Shown here: positions 56,889 through 62,053 of the stretch, piece by piece | Layout: each line of letters begins with the position of its first letter | How positions within the stretch are numbered: the first letter of the stretch is position 1 | Source: Streptomyces vietnamensis | GTDB lineage: Bacteria; Actinomycetota; Actinomycetes; Streptomycetales; Streptomycetaceae | DNA length: 64,000 nt | Reading direction: 5' to 3' | Assembly (NCBI RefSeq): GCF_000830005.1 | Contig: NZ_CP010407.1 | Span: 7,142,001-7,206,000 of the forward strand | The notes under the pieces: model-generated | What the model was told of the DNA's origin: nothing | Database searches by the model: none | The model's input: the letters and a program-made list of their open reading frames with translations, nothing else | Made by a program: the position numbers and the translations under genes

Positions 56889-57827
56889 TCAGCGCGACAT
56901 GGCGACCAGGACCCGGCGGCTTCCGGCGAACGCCCTGCGCCCGTGTGCGACGGCGACGTTGTCGATGACCAGGACGTCGCCCTGCCGCCAGTCGACGTCA
57001 ACGGCCAGCGCCAGCCCCTTCTCGCGGATCTCGAGCACGTACTCGTCGGGGATGGGGGAGCCATCGGCGAAGGTCACCGACTGCGGCAGCTCGTCCGCGG
57101 GGACGATGGCCGCGAGCTCGCGCATGGTCTCCTCGCCCAGCGTCGCGGGGTGCCATTGGTCCGCCTGGTTGAACCAGACCTCCTCACCGGTGACCGGGTG
57201 CCGGAGCGTCGAGGGCCGGACCTGACGCGTCCGCAGCGCATTGCCGGCGGTCCACTCCCAGCTCACGCCCGCCTCGGCCAGCAGCTTCTCGACCTCCGCC
57301 CGGTCGTCCGTCTCGAACGTCGCCTGCCAGCTCTTGCCGAAGCCCCTGCCACCGTGCAGGTACTGCCGGTAGCAGACGCCGCCGCCGAAGTCCGCACGGA
57401 TCCGTTCGTCGAGTGCCGCCAGCCAGGAGGCGCCGTCCAGCAGGGGAGTGGCGCCTCCCGTGGTAGCCGGCTGTACGCAGCAGAAGAGCAGCCGGGAGGG
57501 CCAGGCGTGGGCGTAGGAAAGCTCGCTGTGCATGGAGATCGCGTACTCGGGCGGGTACTCCGTCGAGGTGTAGACGTTGTCGGAGACCTTGGTCCTGGGC
57601 GTGTTGCCGTGCACGTACGCGAGGCGCTCGGGCAGCAGGGCGGGCATCACGTCCGCCAAGCCCGCCTCGGTGACGTCGAAACCCCGGAACAGCAGGGCCT
57701 GGTGACGGTCCAGCAGTTCGCCGACGGCGACCGAGTCGAGGTACTCCATCAGTCCCCGGGTGGTCGCGCTGGCGCCGGTGCTCTCGGGCGTGAACTGTTG
57801 CGGTGCCCAGCCCTGCTGAACGCTCAT
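56889..57827 (-). CDS. Fe(II)/2-oxoglutarate amino-acid hydroxylase B (TauD/AsnO type)
   Basis: 312 residues from the ATG complementary to 57825-57827, with AAGGAG 9 bp upstream. Iron ligands: H100 and E102 in MHSELSYAH and H295 in AHGRRAF. GGATPLLDG and EVWFNQADQWH are shared with hydroxylase A, but the two are only distantly similar overall. Two paralogues with one free-standing A-T protein recall KtzO and KtzP, which give opposite beta-hydroxy-Glu diastereomers (recalled, not checked). Here each may instead serve a different acidic residue, since the peptide has Asp1, Asp3 and possibly Glu8. A terminator separates it from hydroxylase A. Confidence 0.9.
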   Translation of the reverse strand: MSVQQGWAPQQFTPESTGASATTRGLMEYLDSVAVGELLDRHQALLFRGFDVTEAGLADVMPALLPERLAYVHGNTPRTKVSDNVYTSTEYPPEYAISMHSELSYAHAWPSRLLFCCVQPATTGGATPLLDGASWLAALDERIRADFGGGVCYRQYLHGGRGFGKSWQATFETDDRAEVEKLLAEAGVSWEWTAGNALRTRQVRPSTLRHPVTGEEVWFNQADQWHPATLGEETMRELAAIVPADELPQSVTFADGSPIPDEYVLEIREKGLALAVDVDWRQGDVLVIDNVAVAHGRRAFAGSRRVLVAMSR

Positions 57828-57869
57828 GGGGGATGTCTCCTTGGTGGTTGGGAGGTCGGGCGTCGAGTT

Positions 57870-57898
57870 GTTCAACCTGCGGGGCGCCACAGTCGGAC
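57870..57898. promoter_or_regulatory. StrR-type operator box 5
   Basis: GTTCAACCT-N11-CAGTCGGAC, 43 bp before the hydroxylase B start. It is closer to its gene than the other boxes and is one of a pair with box 6, 100 bp apart. Confidence 0.6.
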
Positions 57899-57969
57899 GC
57901 ACAGGTTCGGTTCGGCCGCCTGCCGGGAGGGTCGGCCGTGCCAATGGACCGGGGCGAATGTTCGGCGTC

Positions 57970-57998
57970 GTTCAACCGGCGCGCCAACGCAGTTGAAC
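57970..57998. promoter_or_regulatory. StrR-type operator box 6
   Basis: GTTCAACCG-N11-CAGTTGAAC, a near-perfect consensus. It lies between the divergent hydroxylase B and ACP copy 2 genes, 48 bp before the promoter elements at 58023-58052. Confidence 0.75.
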
Positions 57999-58022
57999 GG
58001 TGGCCGCGGTGAGCATCAAGGA

Positions 58023-58052
58023 TTGATCAGTCGTGCGGGCCTGCACCATAGT
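58023..58052 (+). promoter_or_regulatory. Promoter for ACP copy 2
   Basis: TTGATC (58023-58028) and CATAGT (58047-58052), spacer 18 bp. The leader to the ACP gene would be about 300 nt and holds a 16-codon frame and a hairpin. Confidence 0.5.
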
Positions 58053-58065
58053 GAAGCGAGGCGAC

Positions 58066-58116
58066 ATGGTGAAACTGGGGCCCTTGGGCACCTGGAGGCT
58101 GGTGCGGGTGGCCTGA
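58066..58116 (+). CDS. Possible 16-residue leader peptide
   Basis: ATG at 58066 with GCGAGG 5 bp upstream, coding MVKLGPLGTWRLVRVA and ending in TGA. It starts about 14 bp after the -10 element, so it would be near the 5' end of the transcript. A large hairpin lies 59 bp downstream. It is not similar to any family I know; the reading frame could be chance. Confidence 0.25.
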   Translation: MVKLGPLGTWRLVRVA

Positions 58117-58174
58117 CACGGCTTGGCGGTGGAGTCCCGTCCAGGAGCCTGATCGAGGCGATGAAGGAGTGGCG

Positions 58175-58219
58175 CCCCTGCTGTCGGGCCGGCCTGCTGA
58201 GGCAGCCCGACAGCAGGGG
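58175..58219 (+). terminator. Hairpin in the leader of ACP copy 2
   Basis: Perfect 15-bp arms CCCCTGCTGTCGGGC (58175-58189) and its complement (58205-58219) with a 15-nt loop. It lies between the promoter at 58047 and the ACP gene at 58364. It could be an attenuator, or the left-over terminator of a gene lost from this gap. The rest of 58117-58363 shows nothing else. Confidence 0.55.
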
Positions 58220-58363
58220 TCCGGCATTACGGCGGAGTTCTGGCCAGTACGGCGCGAAGCGCCGGTTCGAGCAGGCACTGCTCCATCTCGCGGTCCCACG
58301 CATCCGGGGGCCGTGGACCATGAACCGAGTTTTCACCATATATCTGATGAGAGAGGGACTTCG

Positions 58364-58645
58364 ATGACTGATCGGACAGTGGATGTGCGGGTGTCGGGTG
58401 AGGACATCGAGCGGTGGTTGATGGAGCGGGTGTCCTATTACCTGGAGACGGCGGTGGGGGAGATCGATCCGGGTGTCTCGCTCGCCGAGTACGGGCTGGA
58501 GTCGGTGTACGCCTTCGCGTTGTGCGGGGACATCGAGGACAAGTTGGGTGTGACCGTGGAGCCGACCCTGGTGTGGGACGTCGACACGGTTGCGGCTCTG
58601 ACCGTTCACCTGACCGGCCTGGTCGCCGAACTGCCGTCGGCCTGA
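58364..58645 (+). CDS. Acyl carrier protein, copy 2
   Basis: 93 residues with D7 and A30 in place of G7 and P30 of copy 1, otherwise the same protein. Phosphopantetheine serine S47 in YGLESVYAF. The ribosome site (GAGAGGGAC) and the first bases upstream are also like copy 1. It stands alone after box 6 and about 530 bp before the intact FAAL, so it may be the ACP made together with that ligase. Either copy should serve the starter C domain of NRPS 1. Confidence 0.92.
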   Translation: MTDRTVDVRVSGEDIERWLMERVSYYLETAVGEIDPGVSLAEYGLESVYAFALCGDIEDKLGVTVEPTLVWDVDTVAALTVHLTGLVAELPSA

Positions 58646-58835
58646 AGGCCCTTCAGGACATTGACGCCCGGCCTGATGGCCTGCGCCGCCGCCATCTACC
58701 GGGACTGCCTCACCGAACAGCCGACCAGCCGACCGGGCCGCGGACCGCTTTCCCGTCCCGTCGCCTGGTGTGAGACCGCCGCGCTCCCGGAAAACCCCCG
58801 TCCCGGGGGCGCGGCCTCCACCTCCGCCGGTTCTC

Positions 58836-58864
58836 GTCCAACTGGCGCACGGCGATGGTTGAAC
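58836..58864. promoter_or_regulatory. StrR-type operator box 7
   Basis: GTCCAACTG-N11-TGGTTGAAC, 57 bp before the CATAGT element at 58922. Unlike box 4, this unit still leads to a complete FAAL gene. The region 58646-58835 holds only a small GC hairpin near 58795-58810. Confidence 0.65.
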
Positions 58865-58921
58865 ACCCGTGCTGATCATTTGCACCGGGTTGAACGCCCG
58901 CACCATCGCCGGCGGCTGGGG

Positions 58922-58927
58922 CATAGT
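58922..58927 (+). promoter_or_regulatory. Probable -10 element of the FAAL gene
   Basis: CATAGT in GGCTGGGGCATAGTGGTC, the same context as at 13439 before the FAAL remnant. No clear -35. The leader of about 245 nt contains two tandem duplications. Confidence 0.45.
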
Positions 58928-58974
58928 GGTCTGCGCCGCCAGGAACCGACGGAGTTCAGCGAGGCCGGATGCCA

Positions 58975-59006
58975 GGACGTCAGGACGCCTGGACGTCAGG
59001 ACGCCT
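58975..59006. repeat. Tandem 16-bp duplication
   Basis: GGACGTCAGGACGCCT twice in direct succession in the FAAL leader. Confidence 0.85.
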
Positions 59007-59090
59007 GGACCGGATCGAGGAACCGCGGGCAGAGCCGCGGCCGAACCGCCTGATCGCGACAGTCGAGAACGACACCACTCAGCCGTGCGG

Positions 59091-59130
59091 CGCGCGCCGC
59101 CGTGCATGTCCGCGCGCCGCCGTGCATGTC
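59091..59130. repeat. Tandem 20-bp duplication
   Basis: CGCGCGCCGCCGTGCATGTC twice, followed by a 9-bp partial third copy, about 40 bp before the FAAL start. This is short-repeat slippage in the leader, as at 58975. Confidence 0.85.
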
Positions 59131-59175
59131 CGCGCGCCGACCAGATCGACGCAGCGCCAAGCCCAAGGGGAAGCA

Positions 59176-60957
59176 ATGGCTTTCGAGCTGACCGGCTACC
59201 GGAACCTCGGCGACGCGTTCGCCGCGAGCGTCGCCCAACACCCCGACAAGACCGCGGTCACCATCTACCGCGGCTCCGCCGAGGCCGCGCACGAAAGCCT
59301 CAGCTACGCCGAACTCGCCCGCCGAGCCGGCCTGCGCGCCGCCGACCTGGCGCAGCACCTGGCCCCTGGCGAGCGCGTCCTCATCGCGCTGCCCACCGGC
59401 ACCGAGTTCGTCGAGCTCTACCTCGCCTGCCTGCTGTCCGGTCTCGTCGCCGTGCCCGCCCCGCCGGTGACCGGCTCCAGCAGCGCCGCCCAGCGCGTCG
59501 CCGCGATCGCCGCGGACTGCACCCCGGGACTGGTGTTCGCCGACGCCGGGGACCTCGACACGCTCGCCGAGCGCTTCCACGCGCAGGGCCTGGGTCGCGT
59601 CCCCGTCCGGGCCGCCGCCCCCGTGCCGGCCGGTGAGGCATCTCCAGCGGCGCTCCGCGGCCGCCACACCGACCACGACTCGCTCGCCGTCCTCCAGTAC
59701 AGCTCCGGCTCCACCGGCACCCCGAAGGGCGTGATGCTCGCTCACGGGAACGTCCTGGCGAACCTCGAGGCCCAGTACTCCGTCGTGGGCCTGAACGGTG
59801 ACGACTCGTTCGGCAGCTGGATGCCGCTGCACCACGACTTCGGTCTCTTCGTTCAGCTCAGCGGCGCACTCTTCTGCGGCGCCACATCGGTCCTGATGCC
59901 GCCGACGGTGTTCGCCCGCAGGCCCGTCGAGTGGTTCCGGATGATGAGCGAACTCCGGACCACCGCCACCTCCGCCCCCAACTTCGCGTACGGCATCGCG
60001 CTGCGCCTCATCAAGGACGAACACCTCGAAGGGCTCGACCTGTCACCGCTGCGCTTCCTGATCAACGGTTCCGAGCCGATCCATGCCCCCACCATCGCCG
60101 CGTTCACCAAGCGATTCGCGCAGATCGGCCTGCGTCCCGAAGCCGTCGCGGCCGGCTACGGCATGGCCGAGGTCACCGTCTACGCCAGCGGCACCCCCAT
60201 GCAGCTCCCGCCGACCGTCCTGGTCGTCGACGCCCAGCGCCTCGCTGACGCGGACCACCCCGCGCTGGTTCCCGCCCGTGACGGCCGCAGCAAGGAGATC
60301 ACCGGCGTCGGACGCCCCGAGGCCTTCGACGCCCTCGTCGTCGACCCCGCCACCCTGCGCCCCCTGTCCGCCGGCGAGGTCGGCGAGATCTGGCTGCGCG
60401 GCGACAGCGTCGGCCGCGGCTACTGGGGCAAGCCCGACCTCACCGCCCGTGCCTTCCACGCCCGCCCCGCCGGTGCTGACGACGCCGAACCCGGCTGGCT
60501 GCGCACCGGCGACCTGGGTGCCCTGGTGGACGGCGAACTGTTCATCACCGGTCGGCTCAAGGAGGTGATGATCGTCCACGGCCGCAACTTCTACCCGCAC
60601 GACCTCGAACACGAGGCGCGCGCCGCCCACCCCGCGCTGGAGAGGTTCGTCGGCGCCGCCTTCGGCGTCCAGGCACCCGACGAGCGGATCGTGCTGGTGC
60701 ACGAGGTCAGCCCGACCGTATCGGCCGAGGAACTGCGCGCCGCCGCGGCAGCCGTCATCCGCCGCCTCACCGCCGCCACCGGTGCGCCGGTCCGCAACGT
60801 CCTGCTGGTGCGGCGCGGCAGCGTCGACCGCACCACCAGTGGCAAGATCCAGCGCGCCGCGATGCGCGACCGCTTCCTGGCCGGCGAGATCACTGCCCTG
60901 CACGCCGAACTCGAACCGGCGGTACGGCGGTTGACCGCAGGGCCCGAAACCTCGTGA
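59176..60957 (+). CDS. Fatty acyl-AMP ligase (FAAL), intact copy
   Basis: 593 residues, AAGGGGAAG site. ANL-superfamily ligase of the FAAL type: YSSGSTGTPKGVMLAHGN (P-loop), MPLHHDFGLF, GYGMAEVT, TGDLG, and a C-terminal GKIQRAAMRD with the catalytic Lys. It activates a fatty acid as acyl-AMP and passes it to the ACP instead of CoA, starting the lipopeptide. This is the only complete acyl-activating gene in the window, because the copy before the dehydrogenases is collapsed. Its stop overlaps the GTG of a chimeric scar frame, just as the remnant copy overlaps the true dehydrogenase gene. Confidence 0.93.
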   Translation: MAFELTGYRNLGDAFAASVAQHPDKTAVTIYRGSAEAAHESLSYAELARRAGLRAADLAQHLAPGERVLIALPTGTEFVELYLACLLSGLVAVPAPPVTGSSSAAQRVAAIAADCTPGLVFADAGDLDTLAERFHAQGLGRVPVRAAAPVPAGEASPAALRGRHTDHDSLAVLQYSSGSTGTPKGVMLAHGNVLANLEAQYSVVGLNGDDSFGSWMPLHHDFGLFVQLSGALFCGATSVLMPPTVFARRPVEWFRMMSELRTTATSAPNFAYGIALRLIKDEHLEGLDLSPLRFLINGSEPIHAPTIAAFTKRFAQIGLRPEAVAAGYGMAEVTVYASGTPMQLPPTVLVVDAQRLADADHPALVPARDGRSKEITGVGRPEAFDALVVDPATLRPLSAGEVGEIWLRGDSVGRGYWGKPDLTARAFHARPAGADDAEPGWLRTGDLGALVDGELFITGRLKEVMIVHGRNFYPHDLEHEARAAHPALERFVGAAFGVQAPDERIVLVHEVSPTVSAEELRAAAAAVIRRLTAATGAPVRNVLLVRRGSVDRTTSGKIQRAAMRDRFLAGEITALHAELEPAVRRLTAGPETS

Positions 60958-61115
60958 CGCCCACCCGCACCGGCACCGCACGCGGGATCGTGAACCGGTT
61001 GGCGTGGATGCAGGCCGAGTACGGGCTCGCCGCCTGGCTTGTCGACCAGACCGCCGGCCCGAAGAAGGCCAGGCCCGCGCTGCGACCGATGCGCAAGCAG
61101 GAGGAGTCCCGGTGA
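60954..61115 (+). pseudogene. Chimeric scar: dehydrogenase start, A-domain piece, NRPS tail
   Basis: 53-codon frame. The first 12 residues (VTPTRTGTARGI) match the N-terminus of acyl-CoA dehydrogenase 1. [15 protein letters not shown] is an A-domain segment after core motif A3. [16 protein letters not shown] is an NRPS C-terminal tail. It records deletion of at least a dehydrogenase gene and an NRPS gene, joined in frame. The tail and the MQAEYGL variant are not copies of any intact NRPS in the window, so a different synthetase was lost. Confidence 0.8.
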
Positions 61116-61171
61116 TACCGCTGTCTTTCTCGCAAAAAGCCGGCTCTGGTTCCTTGCGCAGCTCCACATAG
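61112..61171 (+). pseudogene. Start of a lost NRPS gene, frameshifted
   Basis: A GTG overlapping the scar stop begins VIPLSFSQK, like the first residues of NRPS 2 and 3. After a shift at the AAAAA run, the next frame continues SRLWFLAQLH (compare [10 protein letters not shown]). Nothing of the C domain remains beyond about 20 residues. Confidence 0.75.
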
Positions 61172-61441
61172 TGCTCCGCGTTGTGCCGCAGGAACGCCGC
61201 GGCCTCCTCGGGGGTCCAGCAGAGGCGTACGGCGGCGCGGGGTTCGGCGGGTACGGAGTGCCTGGCCGGGTTGTAGCGCAGCCGTCACGTCCGCACCGCG
61301 TGGTTCAGGGCGCCTCGCGGCATGGCCGCCGCGTGGTGAACGGTGGTGCGCCCGCGGCCGGCGGCGAGTTGCGTGCTCATCCAGGCGTCGATGTGCTTGG
61401 GGCGCAGGTCGACGAGCAGCATGCTGCCGAGCGCGGGAACC
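61165..61441 (-). pseudogene. Tyrosine recombinase (integrase) fragment
   Basis: The minus strand reads DLRPKHIDAWMSTQLAAGRG, then RTTVHHAAAMPRGALNHAVR, an in-frame TGA, YNPARHSVPAEPRAAVRLCW and TPEEAAAFLRH. This is the core-binding region of actinobacterial phage or ICE integrases. The catalytic R-H-R-Y domain is missing and the stop interrupts the rest. It abuts the NRPS scar and marks a past mobile-element insertion at the cluster breakpoint. Confidence 0.75.
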
Positions 61442-61459
61442 AGGTCACGCCCGGTGTGT

Positions 61460-61488
61460 GCTCAACTGCGTCCCCGCGGCGGTTGGAC
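61460..61488. promoter_or_regulatory. StrR-type operator box 8
   Basis: GCTCAACTG-N11-CGGTTGGAC, 57 bp before a CATCGT element. It should control the hydrolase remnant and, through it, the ABC exporter. Confidence 0.6.
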
Positions 61489-61521
61489 ACCCGCGGGGCG
61501 GGTGTCCGCGGTCGGCGACGC

Positions 61522-61551
61522 TTGATCGCCGCAGCGCTGCGATGCCATCGT
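61522..61551 (+). promoter_or_regulatory. Promoter for the hydrolase remnant and ABC exporter
   Basis: TTGATC (61522-61527), spacer 18 bp, CATCGT (61546-61551), placed like the other StrR-box promoters. Confidence 0.4.
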
Positions 61552-61697
61552 GAGCAGCGGCGCAGCAGGGGTGAGTCGCGCACCACAGCCTGTCCTGGAA
61601 GCAGAGCTGGAACGAGGTCACCGGCGAAGCGGCCACCCGGGACCGCTCCCGTGCCGCGCGGGGCGTGTGTGTCGCCCCCTACGAGAAGGGGCTCGTC

Positions 61698-62008
61698 ATG
61701 CCATTCGTGAGCACCAACGGCATCCGGCTCTCCTACCAGCGGTCGGGGAGCGGTGTGCCCGTCCTGCTGATCATGGGGTCCTCGGCCTCGGGCCGGGTGT
61801 GGACCCTGCACCAGACACCGGCCCTGAACCGTGCCGGGCCGTCGCGTTCGCCGACGACCTGATCAGCCCGCCCCACCTGGTCGCCGAGGTGGCCGACGCC
61901 ATCCCCGGCTGCGACTTCGTGGAGATACCGGACTGCGGCCACCTGGGCTACCTGGAACGCCCGTACGAGGTCAACGCGGCCGTCATCGAGTTCTTCGACA
62001 AGTACTGA
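61698..62008 (+). pseudogene. Alpha/beta hydrolase, copy 2, internally deleted
   Basis: Starts MPFVSTNGIRLSYQRSG and LLIMGSSASGRVWTLHQTPA like the intact hydrolase at 9500-10303. It then jumps, near 61830-61845 and with a frame change, to FADDLISPPHLVAEVADAIP and EIPDCGHLGYLE and ends EFFDKY. About 150 residues including the nucleophile Ser are gone. The junction sits on a GTGCCGGGC stretch similar in both parts. Confidence 0.85.
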
Positions 62009-62053
62009 GCACGCGGCGGCGCGCCATGCGCGGCTGCATGAGAAACGAGGCGG

